DNA from: Bacteroidales bacterium
Lineage (GTDB): Bacteria > Bacteroidota > Bacteroidia > Bacteroidales > UBA6680
DNA length: 64,000 bases
Direction of reading: 5' to 3'
Assembly (NCBI GenBank): GCA_025210735.1
Contig: JAOARD010000043.1
Coordinates: 62,001 to 126,000 of the forward strand
In this document: one piece after another, positions 8,793 through 17,405 of the stretch
Layout of the letters: each line of letters starts with the position of its first letter
How positions within the stretch are numbered: position 1 is the stretch's first letter
Notes under the pieces: generated by a model
The model's input: only the letters and a program-made list of their open reading frames with translations
Database searches by the model: none
Told to the model about the DNA's origin: nothing
Program-made: the position numbers and the translations under genes

Positions 8793-9590
8793 ATGAGATA
8801 TATAAGTAATTTATTACTAATCATAATTGCCTCTCTTTTTATCTGTTCATGTTCTAAAGAAAATGATGTTGATATTGAGACAGATAAAAAGGCAGAGACT
8901 AAACTTAAAGTAAGTCTTAAGGTAAAAGAGAAAAAGAAGAACATCTTTCAGTTAATGGAATTCAGTATATTACCTGATGATGATTTCTCTTTTAATGAGT
9001 TGAAGGCAAATTTTGATTCTGTTTTATGGAAAGTGTCTGATTATGATGGATATTTTAAGGTTATTGAGTCTGGTAAAACAATATATAATTGGTCTCATAA
9101 TTTTTTTACTCCCGGTATATTTGATACTTACCTGATAGGATATAAAGAAGGCAAAGCGTTTAGTAGTGATACAATTTCACTAAACATAGAGAATCAAAGA
9201 GATTTTTTAGGCTATAACTGGTCTGATATTAAAGGTTCCCTTAATAAAGGACAGGGGTATGTGAATGTTTTACCAAATAACTATCCTTTCTTAACATATC
9301 AGGATAAGCATCAGGATACTCCTTGTGTTAAGTTTTATCTTTCTGGTGATACTGAGACAAATGAGAGCATTCTTTTGGATTATATTAAATCAGTGTATCA
9401 TGATCCTGTATGTAATCAGGAGAATAGTGATCGTATCATGAAAAAGTATTATGATATGTTTAATTATAAGAAGGATAATGCATCACCTACAAATATCTGG
9501 ATAACACCAACATCAAGAATTGTTCTGTTAAAATGTTATGATGGTGATTATTCATATTATGAGGTATATGCCGAGCCTCATAATTACTAA
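8793..9590 (+). CDS. Predicted lipoprotein of unknown function
   Basis: A 265-residue protein with a lipoprotein signal: hydrophobic residues 5-17, then ICSCSKEND with a lipidated cysteine near 18-20. A lysine-rich stretch follows the signal, then predicted beta-rich sequence at about 45-135 (FDSVLWKVSDYDG, TPGIFDTYLIGYKEG) that resembles a PKD or Ig-like fold, and a C-terminal alpha/beta part. No catalytic motif is visible and I do not recognise the family. It is monocistronic, flanked by an inverted repeat before and a strong hairpin after. Likely location is the periplasmic or outer-membrane face. Confidence 0.75.
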   Translation: MRYISNLLLIIIASLFICSCSKENDVDIETDKKAETKLKVSLKVKEKKKNIFQLMEFSILPDDDFSFNELKANFDSVLWKVSDYDGYFKVIESGKTIYNWSHNFFTPGIFDTYLIGYKEGKAFSSDTISLNIENQRDFLGYNWSDIKGSLNKGQGYVNVLPNNYPFLTYQDKHQDTPCVKFYLSGDTETNESILLDYIKSVYHDPVCNQENSDRIMKKYYDMFNYKKDNASPTNIWITPTSRIVLLKCYDGDYSYYEVYAEPHNY

Positions 9591-9693
9591 ATAAGAATAA
9601 TAGAGTTTTTTTAGTTTACAGGTAGCTATAAAATTTAGAGTTGGCTAAAATATAATATTCCCGTTCATACAAATTACCAATATATGAATGTTT

Positions 9694-9720
9694 AGGTACC
9701 CTTTTTAGGGTACCTTTATT
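9694..9720. terminator. Hairpin terminator after the lipoprotein gene
   Basis: Perfect 9-bp arms AGGTACCCT / AGGGTACCT with a short T loop, followed by TTATT. It lies 100 nt after the stop codon at 9590. Confidence 0.65.
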
Positions 9721-9851
9721 CTTAGGAGACCATTTATCTATCTTTTGTTAGCTATATCGATAGTTATTTGTTTCTTAATCTAACTGACATTGTTCATAAT
9801 TTTGTTGTTATTTAAATTACAGCGAACACTTCTCCAATTTTATTAAATAGT

Positions 9852-10222
9852 GACTTAAGAGCACTGATTTGCTTCTCAAAAGATTAAAATATCGTTATAA
9901 AATTGTGTGACAGTGATATAAAAGGATAAAACTATCATTTTTTTTAGTGCGCAAACTCTTTTTCTTGCGGGCTGTTACTTAAAACCATTGCGCGATGACT
10001 TTTTTTAACTAAACTCACCATCAGATTTCTAAAATTGTGACTTAGGAGTACTAATTTGTCTATTAAAAGATTAAAGCACCGTTATAAAATTGTGTGGAGT
10101 GACATAAAAGTATAAAACTATGACTTTTTTTAGTGTGCAGCCTCTCTTTATTGCGGGCTGTTACTTAAAACCACTGCGCGATGACTTTTTTTAATGCGCA
10201 GCGATTTTTTTTTAACTAAACA
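9852..10222 (+). repeat. Tandem ~186-bp structured repeat, two units
   Basis: Unit A (about 9852-10010) and unit B (about 10039-10222) share GACTTAnGAG, CGTTATAAAATTGTGTG, GCGGGCTGTTACTTAAAACC and GCGCGATGACTTTTTTTAA at a 186-187 bp offset. In each, a G(C/T)GCA(A/G) arm can pair with (T/C)TGCGC about 35 nt downstream; the A-T pair of unit A is a G-C pair in unit B. Unit B then adds GCGCAG and nine Ts, giving a second possible partner for CTGCGC. No ORF of note is present. This is non-coding and probably transcribed. Confidence 0.65.
10174..10213 (+). terminator. Possible intrinsic terminator in repeat unit B
   Basis: CTGCGC (10174-10179) can pair with GCGCAG (10196-10201), followed by CGA and nine Ts. 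The same CTGCGC can instead pair upstream with GTGCAG (10135-10140). Confidence 0.45.
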
Positions 10223-10623
10223 CTGTTTTAGACTTGAAAATATGTGAGTTATAACTTAAGTGTTAATCTTTAAAAAAATCAAATCGGTGTTGAAATTTAA
10301 TCTGGGAACATATAAAAAAATGGAGCACAATGTATTTAATAGTTACGAACTTGTTTTTTAAATGGCTGTGTCTTGATTATACCGAAAACAGTATTCTAAC
10401 ATGATTGATGATTTTTTGTACTATCGTAGTTATGTCATTTAATAAAAATAGCTCTTATATTTTATTACGATTAATCTGAAATTTATTTAAAAATGATTTC
10501 AATATAGTTCAGATAATGCAACAATATATATTGTGTTTAGTACATGTAGAATCTTTACATTAATATATAATGCTGTTTTTGTGGCTACTAAATAAGAACC
10601 AGTTTAAACAGGAATGATTTATT
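10223..10623. other. Gene-free AT-rich stretch
   Basis: About 400 nt with no ORF, tRNA or convincing hairpin. It separates the structured tandem repeat from the methyltransferase promoter. I see nothing identifiable in it. Confidence 0.6.
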
Positions 10624-10652
10624 ATTGGGTAAAGCTTTTTTTTGTACTTTCG
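10624..10652 (+). promoter_or_regulatory. Probable methyltransferase promoter
   Basis: TTGGG near 10624 and TACTTTCG at 10645-10652, a one-mismatch form of the -7 consensus, about 20 bp apart. This leaves a leader of about 45 nt. Confidence 0.4.
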
Positions 10653-10704
10653 GGGTTTAATTGGAAGTTTATAATACCAAAAATCTAAACGTGTAATAAT
10701 TAAT

Positions 10705-11778
10705 ATGAGAAATTACGGAAATGATAAGAAGTCGGCTTTTGAGGCTAAGTTTGAGGCTCAGAAGTTAGCATTTGCCGCAATTGCTTTTCAGGCAGTTAAG
10801 GCACTTAGAGATCTGGGCATTCTTACTGTAGTTGAGGCAAGTGGAAAAGAGGGATTAACTGTTGAAGAGATTGCAGAGAAGGTTAACCTGTCGAGATATG
10901 GAGCATTGGTTTTGCTTGAAGCAGGACTAAGTAACAATGTTGTTTGGTTAAAGGATGATAAATATATCCTTACAAAAACTGGTCACTTTATTCTGAACGA
11001 TACCCTTACAAAGGTTAATATGGACTTTACAAACGATGTTTGTTACGAGGGAATGTTTAAACTTAAAGAATCTGTACAAGAGGGTAGAGCAGCAGGTTTA
11101 GAGGTTTTTGGCGACTGGGATACTATATATGAAGGACTATCTAAGTTACCAAACGATGTTCAGAAGAGTTGGTTTGATTTTGACCATTACTACTCAGATC
11201 TTGTTTTCCCACATGCACTTGAGTATGTATTCAAAAACAATCCTAAGCGTATTATGGATGTAGGTGGTAATACCGGAAAATGGGCTATTACTTGTGCTAA
11301 GCACAATCCTGACGTAAAGGTTACTATTCTTGATCTTCCTGGTCAGTTAGAGATGGCTGCAAAGAATATTAAGGAGAATGGTTTTGAGGGTAGAGTAGAA
11401 GGGCATCCTATAAATCTACTTGATCACTCAAATGCTTTCCCTAAAGGACATGATGTTATCTGGATGAGTCAGTTCCTTGACTGTTTTGGAGAGGATGATA
11501 TTCTTGAGCTTCTTAAGAGAGCAGAGGCAGCACTTGACGATGAGGGAGCTCTGTTTATTAATGAGACATACTGGGATAAGCAGAAGTATGAGCCAGCAAC
11601 ATATTCATTGCATCATACATCGCTTTATTTTACTGCTCTTGCAAACGGTACAAGCCGTATGTATCACTCAGAAGATATGTATAAACTAGTAGAGGCAGCA
11701 GGCCTTGAGGTTGTAGATCAGATTGATGATATGGGTGTGAGTCATACTATTTTAAAGTGTATGAAGAAGAGAAAGTAG
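10705..11778 (+). CDS. SAM-dependent methyltransferase, O-methyltransferase-like
   Basis: A 357-residue class I methyltransferase with the architecture of plant-type O-methyltransferases: an N-terminal winged-helix dimerisation domain (about 20-100, with LTVEEIAEKVNLSRYGA as the helix-turn-helix) and a C-terminal Rossmann domain. The SAM-binding glycine loop is DVGGNTGKWA at 185-194, and ILDLPGQLE about 25 residues later is motif II. Natural substrate is unknown; in Bacteroidota such proteins occur as single genes outside biosynthetic clusters. It has its own promoter and a strong terminator, so it is monocistronic. Confidence 0.8.
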   Translation: MRNYGNDKKSAFEAKFEAQKLAFAAIAFQAVKALRDLGILTVVEASGKEGLTVEEIAEKVNLSRYGALVLLEAGLSNNVVWLKDDKYILTKTGHFILNDTLTKVNMDFTNDVCYEGMFKLKESVQEGRAAGLEVFGDWDTIYEGLSKLPNDVQKSWFDFDHYYSDLVFPHALEYVFKNNPKRIMDVGGNTGKWAITCAKHNPDVKVTILDLPGQLEMAAKNIKENGFEGRVEGHPINLLDHSNAFPKGHDVIWMSQFLDCFGEDDILELLKRAEAALDDEGALFINETYWDKQKYEPATYSLHHTSLYFTALANGTSRMYHSEDMYKLVEAAGLEVVDQIDDMGVSHTILKCMKKRK

Positions 11779-11830
11779 TATCACACGGCATTATGTGTTG
11801 ACATAGTTAAGCCATAAGATATTTTTTTTG

Positions 11831-11872
11831 AAGCCTTTGAAGATATAATTTTCAAAGGCTTTGCTTTTTTTT
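11831..11872 (+). terminator. Terminator after the methyltransferase
   Basis: Perfect 11-bp arms AAGCCTTTGAA / TTCAAAGGCTT (11831-11841 and 11851-11861) followed by TGCTTTTTTTT. Confidence 0.85.
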
Positions 11873-11917
11873 GATATCTCTATTTTGTAACTTATGGTAT
11901 ATATAAAAAAAGATATC

Positions 11918-12076
11918 ATGAAGAAACACAGATGTAAGGTTTGCGGATATGTTTATGATCCGGAGAACGGAGATATGTTATCCGGGACTGAACCCGGTAC
12001 TGGATTTGAAAATCTTCCTAATGAATGGAGATGCCCGATTTGTGGAGTAACAAAAGATGATTTTGATGAGATATAA
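11918..12076 (+). CDS. Rubredoxin
   Basis: A 52-residue rubredoxin. The two iron-binding CxxC knuckles are CKVCGYVYDPENGD and CPICGVTKDDF, with the usual about 30-residue spacing. It carries single electrons in the cytosol, typically to oxygen or peroxide reductases in anaerobes. An in-frame ATG at 11894 would add eight residues (MVYIKKDI), but ATG at 11918 (MKKHRC) gives the standard length and is preferred. The GAACCCGG-rich middle is normal for the GTxFENLPNEWRCP loop. Its electron partner is not encoded nearby. Confidence 0.92.
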   Translation: MKKHRCKVCGYVYDPENGDMLSGTEPGTGFENLPNEWRCPICGVTKDDFDEI

Positions 12077-12158
12077 AAAGGAGTATTGTTTCTCTATTTT
12101 CTTATCTGCTTGATTTTCTAATCTTTTATTGTAAATTGTGTCTGATTATATTTATAAT

Positions 12159-12917
12159 ATGTACAAGTTAGAATCGGTTTTAGACAAGTTTAATATTATA
12201 TCGTTACAGGATACAAACTCTGTATCGTTACAGAACAGATTTGATACAAAATATATTACTACTGAGGATAAGATTGTAAATGTTTTAAACAGGGTGTGTA
12301 ATCACTTTTTTATACTTACAATTGATGGTAATAAGATATTTAACTACAGATCTACCTATTTTGATACCGATGATTATAGTATGTATTACGCACACCACAG
12401 AGGAATGCTAAACAGGCAGAAGGTGCGTTGCAGACGTTACGAGACAACAGGCGATGTATTTCTTGAGGTTAAACGTAAAACGAACCGAGGAAACACTATA
12501 AAGAGCAGACTCAGGGTTGATACAGACGATGAAATATTAAGTATTGGAACAGAGTTCATAGATAAATACTCTGTTTATAAACCAGATGATTTAAAGAATG
12601 TAATTGATACCGGGTTTAAACGTATTACGCTTGTGAGTAAAGATATGTTGTCTCGTATTACAATAGATAAGGATGTACAAATGCTGAACGGAGAGTCTGG
12701 TATTACACTTCCGAATATTGTGGTAATTGAGTTTAAGAGAGGAAGAGGGTATATTAATAAGGTGTTTTCAGATGCATTAAGGCACGAGAAGATATTCCCA
12801 ATGCGTTTTAGTAAATACTGTATGGGGGTTAGTCTGCTTAAAGAAGGATTGAAGCGCAATAATTTTTTGCCCGGAATAAGAAGAATAAATAAGATAAGCT
12901 ATGTTAACTATGTTTAG
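12159..12917 (+). CDS. VTC-domain protein (polyphosphate polymerase-like)
   Basis: A 252-residue protein with the VTC catalytic-tunnel fold of the triphosphate tunnel metalloenzymes. Family signatures include NRFDTKYITTED, STYFDTDDYSMYYAHH, KVRCRRYE and VFLEVKRKTNRGNTIKSR: the basic and acidic residues that line the tunnel for phosphate and metal. Yeast Vtc4 uses this domain to make polyphosphate; bacterial homologues are assumed to act on phosphorylated substrates. A GTG at 12138 would add seven residues; ATG at 12159 is preferred. It overlaps the next gene by 17 nt, and the VTC plus DUF4956 pairing is common, suggesting a membrane-associated complex. Confidence 0.85.
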   Translation: MYKLESVLDKFNIISLQDTNSVSLQNRFDTKYITTEDKIVNVLNRVCNHFFILTIDGNKIFNYRSTYFDTDDYSMYYAHHRGMLNRQKVRCRRYETTGDVFLEVKRKTNRGNTIKSRLRVDTDDEILSIGTEFIDKYSVYKPDDLKNVIDTGFKRITLVSKDMLSRITIDKDVQMLNGESGITLPNIVVIEFKRGRGYINKVFSDALRHEKIFPMRFSKYCMGVSLLKEGLKRNNFLPGIRRINKISYVNYV

Positions 12918-13611
12918 AATGATGCAGGTTGCGGCAGAAGAGAATATCAGGTTTTTTGGTATTAAATTGTTAGATCTACCCGATTTTTTAGAGTTGGTGG
13001 TAAGATTCTCATTTAATATACTGGTGCTTGTGGTACTGGTAAGAGTTCTTTATTACACTATTACTCAACGTAAAGATTATCTGTTTACATATCTCTCTAT
13101 TGGTACCATTGTGTTTTTACTCTGTTTTTTGTTAGAGAATGTGAAGTTGCAGATTGGTTTTGCTTTGGGGCTGTTTGCTATATTTGGTATTATCAGGTAC
13201 CGTACAAATACAATTGCTATACGAGAGATGACCTATCTGTTTATGGTTATAGGTATATCTGTTGTAAATGCACTGGCAAATAAAAAAATTAGTTATGTAG
13301 AGCTGGTATTTGCCAACGTTATGGTGCTTACAATAACCTATATTTTAGAGAAAAGGGTTCTGTTGCGTCAGCTTATTCGTAAAACAATAATTTATGAGAA
13401 TATAGAACTTGTTAAGGTAGGTAAAGAAGATGAGCTTAAGCGTGATCTGGAGTTGCGTACCGGATTAAAGATTGAGAGAATAGAGATTGTAAGAATAGAT
13501 TACATGCGCGATATTGCCAGACTTAATATAATGTACTATGCAAAATCGGCTCAGTTAAGCGGATATCGGTATAACGATGATGATTTTGATAAAAACGATG
13601 ATAGGATATAA
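12901..13611 (+). CDS. DUF4956 membrane protein
   Basis: A 236-residue protein with a hydrophobic N-terminal half of four predicted membrane segments (about 28-48, 58-80, 82-100, 105-150) and a soluble C-terminal alpha/beta domain (about 165-220, KDLELRTGLKIERIEIVRIDY-like). The segment GLFAIFGIIRYRTNTI is a DUF4956 hallmark. Start and VTC gene end overlap, implying translational coupling. Its role is not established; a membrane partner for the VTC protein is the simplest idea. The gene ends at a bidirectional hairpin. Confidence 0.85.
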   Translation: MLTMFRMMQVAAEENIRFFGIKLLDLPDFLELVVRFSFNILVLVVLVRVLYYTITQRKDYLFTYLSIGTIVFLLCFLLENVKLQIGFALGLFAIFGIIRYRTNTIAIREMTYLFMVIGISVVNALANKKISYVELVFANVMVLTITYILEKRVLLRQLIRKTIIYENIELVKVGKEDELKRDLELRTGLKIERIEIVRIDYMRDIARLNIMYYAKSAQLSGYRYNDDDFDKNDDRI

Positions 13612-13616
13612 AAGAT

Positions 13617-13645
13617 AAGGTTGCCTTTTGAGCAACCTTTTTTAT
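13617..13645. terminator. Bidirectional terminator
   Basis: AAGGTTGC (13617-13624) pairs with GCAACCTT (13632-13639), with T-runs on both strands. It separates the convergent DUF4956 and SiaC-like genes. Confidence 0.85.
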
Positions 13646-13650
13646 TATTG

Positions 13651-14040
13651 TTATCTTTCAACCTCTACAGATATAATATCAATTGGTATTGTAAGCAGGT
13701 TTTTTAGATCAAGACCCAGAGTTTTCATTGAGTCGTCGTCTTCTTCGTAAAACCATTTTACATTTACAGTTTTTCCGAGTTCATATATATAGTTCAGTAT
13801 CTTAAGTATATTATATATGAATCTGTTTGATGCACTATTTACATATTCAATCTTAAATATAACATCAGTAATCTCTTCAGGGTGTTGTTTGTACTCATCA
13901 AGCCACCTTATAATAGGTTCGTAGAACTCAAAGCTGTCAACCGGTATAGATCTGCCAGAGAACTCTATTAATCCTGGTTTAAACACTACCTCAGGGGTCT
14001 TAAATGTGCCTTTAATATGAATACTATTTAAATTCTTCAT
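13651..14040 (-). CDS. SiaC-family regulatory phosphoprotein (DUF1987)
   Basis: A 129-residue DUF1987 protein. Features are the N-terminal IHIKGTFKTPEVVF, the central strand GLIEFSGRSIPVDSFEFYEPI and the NSASNRFIYNILKILN segment, where the SiaC phospho-acceptor threonine or serine region lies. In Pseudomonas SiaC is a partner of the SiaB kinase and SiaA phosphatase and activates a diguanylate cyclase; whether that applies here is unknown, and no SiaA, SiaB or SiaD is present in the window. ATG at 14040 is chosen over a TTG at 14061. Confidence 0.8.
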   Translation of the reverse strand: MKNLNSIHIKGTFKTPEVVFKPGLIEFSGRSIPVDSFEFYEPIIRWLDEYKQHPEEITDVIFKIEYVNSASNRFIYNILKILNYIYELGKTVNVKWFYEEDDDSMKTLGLDLKNLLTIPIDIISVEVER

Positions 14041-14214
14041 TAATCGTTGTTTTGTACTCAAGCCAAAAATAGTTAAAAAAATTAAACGAATAGGTTTTCT
14101 TTTTCTAAAATTTGATGGTGTAAAACTACCAGAGGTTTATTCTTTATAGCTTATTGTAAATCACCTGATACTATGTTAATAGTTTTTATTGTTATAATAT
14201 TGTTGTTTAATAGG

Positions 14215-14254
14215 GTAAAAAAAAGAGATCGCAAAACTGTGTGTTACGATCTCT
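14215..14254 (-). terminator. Terminator of the C1B peptidase gene
   Basis: Arms AGAGATCG (14224-14231) and CGATCTCT (14247-14254). On the minus strand the stem is followed by a run of Ts. It lies just downstream of the stop at 14280. Confidence 0.8.
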
Positions 14255-14279
14255 CTTTCCTTTTTAGCTATCAGTTTGC

Positions 14280-15473
14280 TTACAGCTTAAGTTTTTTACG
14301 AATGCTTTTAGGTATACTGTTCTTGTTAACAAGTATAGACATTGTTTTGAACTCAACAAATGCTTTTGAAGCATAGAAATATCCTTTGTACGCATTTGTA
14401 GTACCCCAAGAGTTTTTAACTATATAGTAGTGATTACCTTTCTGATCAAGAGCAACACCCTCAATTACCATTCCGTGGTCATCAGTAGTTGTATAGTTAT
14501 CAAAAGCTTCCTGACGAATCTCCTGAGTAATCTTCTTCTCGTTTGTAGGACCAGTTAGGCTATATAACTGCTTTGCCTTCTCACTTGCTGAAAGCTCTTC
14601 CCATTTAGATTTTTCAGAATCAGAAAGATCCTCAATCTTCTTCTCCGGAACAAGAGCAACTCCTTTATTATACTTAAATCCTTTTTCACTTACATCAGCA
14701 GCCCATGCAACACTATAATCTTTCTGTATAGCATTGTCAATAACCTCCATCATCTCGTTAAGAGGCAGATTATATACTACACCATATGACCAGTTATCAG
14801 GAACCTCAATTACAAATGGCTCATAGAAAGGATGGTGTGTGTATGACGATATCATTACATAATCTTCAGGGTTAATGCCTAACTCATCTCTGAACGATGC
14901 AGGAGTATACTCTCTTCCATTATATGTGAATGTTTTTGGGTAATCTCCAAGATAAGCATCAATAATACCATTCATACCCTCTTTCCATGCTGGAGTAAGT
15001 TTTCTGTTTCTGTTTTTTAATACAGCATCAACATAACCTTTTAAAAGAGCGTCTAATTCTCCATGTACATGACCTTTTGTACCGTAGTTAAGTCCTTGGT
15101 AAGCCTTTTCAGGAACAATACCGTAGTTAGCAATAACGTCAACTACATCCTGAAAAGATCCGCCACCACCAAAGTTAAGGCTACCATGGAATCTTACATA
15201 TTTAATGCCTTTATCGTAGTATGAGTTTCTTACAACAAACATCTCAGACAGATCAATCTCTTCTTTACCCATTCTTAGAAGTTCGTTTTCAAAAAATCCA
15301 AGACCAGAGAAACTCCAACATGTACCTGATCTGTACTGGTTCTTTACAGGAGTAGATTTAACCTGCTTTACAACCTTAAAGTTGAAACCCTCTTCTTTCT
15401 TATCTGCTTGTGCGTTTAATATGGCTGGGCTTATCAAAAACAATAAGCTTAAACCTAAAATCAGATTTTTCAT
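14280..15473 (-). CDS. Exported C1B cysteine peptidase (aminopeptidase C / bleomycin hydrolase-like)
   Basis: A 397-residue papain-fold peptidase of the bleomycin hydrolase family. A signal peptide (residues 1-21, ending ILNAQA) places it in the periplasm, unlike the cytosolic PepC of Firmicutes. The triad is visible: C52 in QYRSGTCWSFSG, H333 in DDHGMVIEG and N354 in VKNSWGTTNAYKGYF; Q46 likely forms the oxyanion hole. The C-terminus extends about 40 residues beyond the Asn, and in this family the C-terminal tail enters the active site. It probably trims oligopeptides taken up as nutrients. Monocistronic, divergent from the TPR gene. Confidence 0.88.
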   Translation of the reverse strand: MKNLILGLSLLFLISPAILNAQADKKEEGFNFKVVKQVKSTPVKNQYRSGTCWSFSGLGFFENELLRMGKEEIDLSEMFVVRNSYYDKGIKYVRFHGSLNFGGGGSFQDVVDVIANYGIVPEKAYQGLNYGTKGHVHGELDALLKGYVDAVLKNRNRKLTPAWKEGMNGIIDAYLGDYPKTFTYNGREYTPASFRDELGINPEDYVMISSYTHHPFYEPFVIEVPDNWSYGVVYNLPLNEMMEVIDNAIQKDYSVAWAADVSEKGFKYNKGVALVPEKKIEDLSDSEKSKWEELSASEKAKQLYSLTGPTNEKKITQEIRQEAFDNYTTTDDHGMVIEGVALDQKGNHYYIVKNSWGTTNAYKGYFYASKAFVEFKTMSILVNKNSIPKSIRKKLKL

Positions 15474-15794
15474 TTTGTAGTATTTGTTTAAATAATTTTC
15501 TACAAAGAAAACAATCTTCTTTAATTATCAAGTTTTTTCTTTTGTATAGTTGTTTTTTATAACATTGTATTTGTAAAATAGGGTGTGCATTTTGTTGTAT
15601 TGTCAGTTGGTATTAACTGGTTTATTAATAATTGTTGAAAAAATGTTGATAACTACTTAGTGTATATGCTTGAAAATCACAGGTGCTTTTGATTAACTTA
15701 TATTTACTGTTGGTAAAATGTTGAAATGTATTGATTAAACAGAGGTGATATATATCAACTTTTTTTTAAGTTTGTATAGGTTAAAAAATTAGCT
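15474..15794. other. Divergent intergenic region with a palindromic site
   Basis: About 320 nt between the divergent C1B peptidase and TPR genes. TAAGTTTG (15767-15774) is a -7 match for the TPR gene. TGATATATATCA (15746-15757) is a perfect 12-bp palindrome next to the expected -33 position and could be an operator. The rest is AT-rich with nothing else recognisable. Confidence 0.45.
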
Positions 15795-17210
15795 ATGAAC
15801 GAAAGGATAGAAGATTTTTTCAATGAAGACGATTTTTTTGCATCAGTTCGCAAATATGAGGACATGATGAAAGAGAGAAAGTCTTGTTTTTTTGATGTAA
15901 ATGAGTTCGAGGATATTCTTGGATATTACATCGAAGAGGAAAATACGGTGAAGGCTAAAGAAGTGTTGCGTTTAGCTAATAAAATTCACCCCCACTCAAT
16001 GTCTATCAGAATAAAAGAGGCTCAGGTATTATTAAAGAATAATGAGGCAGAAGAGGCTAATGAATTACTGGCTTTGCTGCAATCTGTTGAGCAGAGTAAT
16101 CCTGATGTATTTCTTTTAAAAGGTTCTGCTTTGGCACAACTGGGTGAATATGCTAATGCATCGGTTGCTTTTGATAAGGCTCTTGCTTTGTGTGAGGAAG
16201 ATATTTCTGCTTATGCATCAAATGTTGCCGAGATTTTTGAGAGTCATGGTAAATATAAGGATGCATTAAAGTATTTTCTTTTAGCACTACACTCAGATCC
16301 GGAGGAGTACTCTTACCACAACGACATAGCGTTTTGTTGTGACCGTATAGGAAAGTATAATCGTGCCCTTGAACATTATCAGGCTTTTCTTGATGAGGAA
16401 CCATTCTCAGATAATGCCTGGTTTAATATAGGGTTTATATATAATAAGATAAACGAGCAAGAGAAAGCTCTTGAGTCATATAACTACTGTCTGGCAATTA
16501 CACCTGAGCATCCATCGGCATATTTTAATAAGGGTAATACGCTTATGAGTCTTACAAGATATGAGGATGCGGTACAGGTTTTTAAAGAGTTTATAGAGCT
16601 TGAACCAACTAATGCGGCTGCCTACTGTTATGCCGGAGAGTGTCTGGAAAGAATGGGACAGCATGATGAAGCCCTTGTGCATTTTAAGAAGAGCTTGCGT
16701 TACGACGAGAAGTTCCCGGAGGCTTGGTATGGTGTTGCTAAGATAATGTTTAATAAAGACCTGTTTGATGAAACTCTTCATTATCTGGAGAATGCAATTG
16801 GCCTTGATCAGGAGAATGCAGACTATTGGATGTTGATGGGAGAGCTTTATATCAGACAAGATGAGCCAGGTAAAGCCATCACAGCATTTGAGAGTGCCGT
16901 TATGTGTGATATAAATAAGGTGTTGGCATATAAAAAGATTGGTGCACTTAAGATGGACTCAGGTAAGTTTATTGAAGCGTATACATTCCTTAAGATGAAT
17001 TATGACAGAATAAGCAGCGATGCTGATGTGAATTATCTTATAGCTGCGTGTTCATATAAAATGGAGGATCTGCTTACAACTGTAACCTATTTTGAAAAGG
17101 GATTGTCTCAGAATTATTCAGGACACCATATGTTTTTAAAATATGCCGGCGACGCAGTTGAAGATCAGAAAGTAAAGGATGTGTTATCTATATATCAGAA
17201 TAGGAATTAA
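15795..17210 (+). CDS. Tetratricopeptide repeat protein
   Basis: A 471-residue cytosolic protein made almost entirely of TPRs, from about residue 45 to 440, with 34-residue spacing and the usual W/G/A/P pattern (for example PDVFLLKGSALAQLGEY, AYFNKGNTLMSLTRYEDA, WYGVAKIMFNKDLFDE). There is no signal peptide and no enzymatic domain. TPR proteins scaffold protein complexes; no partner can be named from context. The N-terminal 40 residues are acidic and aromatic (FFNEDDFFASVRKYEDMMKE). Monocistronic with a clear terminator. Confidence 0.85.
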   Translation: MNERIEDFFNEDDFFASVRKYEDMMKERKSCFFDVNEFEDILGYYIEEENTVKAKEVLRLANKIHPHSMSIRIKEAQVLLKNNEAEEANELLALLQSVEQSNPDVFLLKGSALAQLGEYANASVAFDKALALCEEDISAYASNVAEIFESHGKYKDALKYFLLALHSDPEEYSYHNDIAFCCDRIGKYNRALEHYQAFLDEEPFSDNAWFNIGFIYNKINEQEKALESYNYCLAITPEHPSAYFNKGNTLMSLTRYEDAVQVFKEFIELEPTNAAAYCYAGECLERMGQHDEALVHFKKSLRYDEKFPEAWYGVAKIMFNKDLFDETLHYLENAIGLDQENADYWMLMGELYIRQDEPGKAITAFESAVMCDINKVLAYKKIGALKMDSGKFIEAYTFLKMNYDRISSDADVNYLIAACSYKMEDLLTTVTYFEKGLSQNYSGHHMFLKYAGDAVEDQKVKDVLSIYQNRN

Positions 17211-17260
17211 CAAAAATATTTATTGACATTTTTATAATGTCTGGCCGTACACAATCTAAA

Positions 17261-17288
17261 AAGCGGGAAGTTTTTCCTGCTTTTTTTA
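17261..17288 (+). terminator. Terminator after the TPR gene
   Basis: AAGCGGGAA pairs with TTCCTGCTT (one G-T wobble), followed by TTTTTTT. Confidence 0.75.
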
Positions 17289-17405
17289 TGTTTAGGTTTC
17301 AGATACATCTCTTTTCTGTTATTTTTGACCGTAATTAATATGTGGTTATATTTTTAGACTACATATTATTTTTTTTGTTATCAGAAAATATAATGAAATT
17401 AAGAT

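Noticed and set aside
14173..14376. Open frame of 67 codons on the plus strand
   Set aside because: It overlaps the end of the C1B peptidase gene and its terminator on the other strand, with no family likeness.
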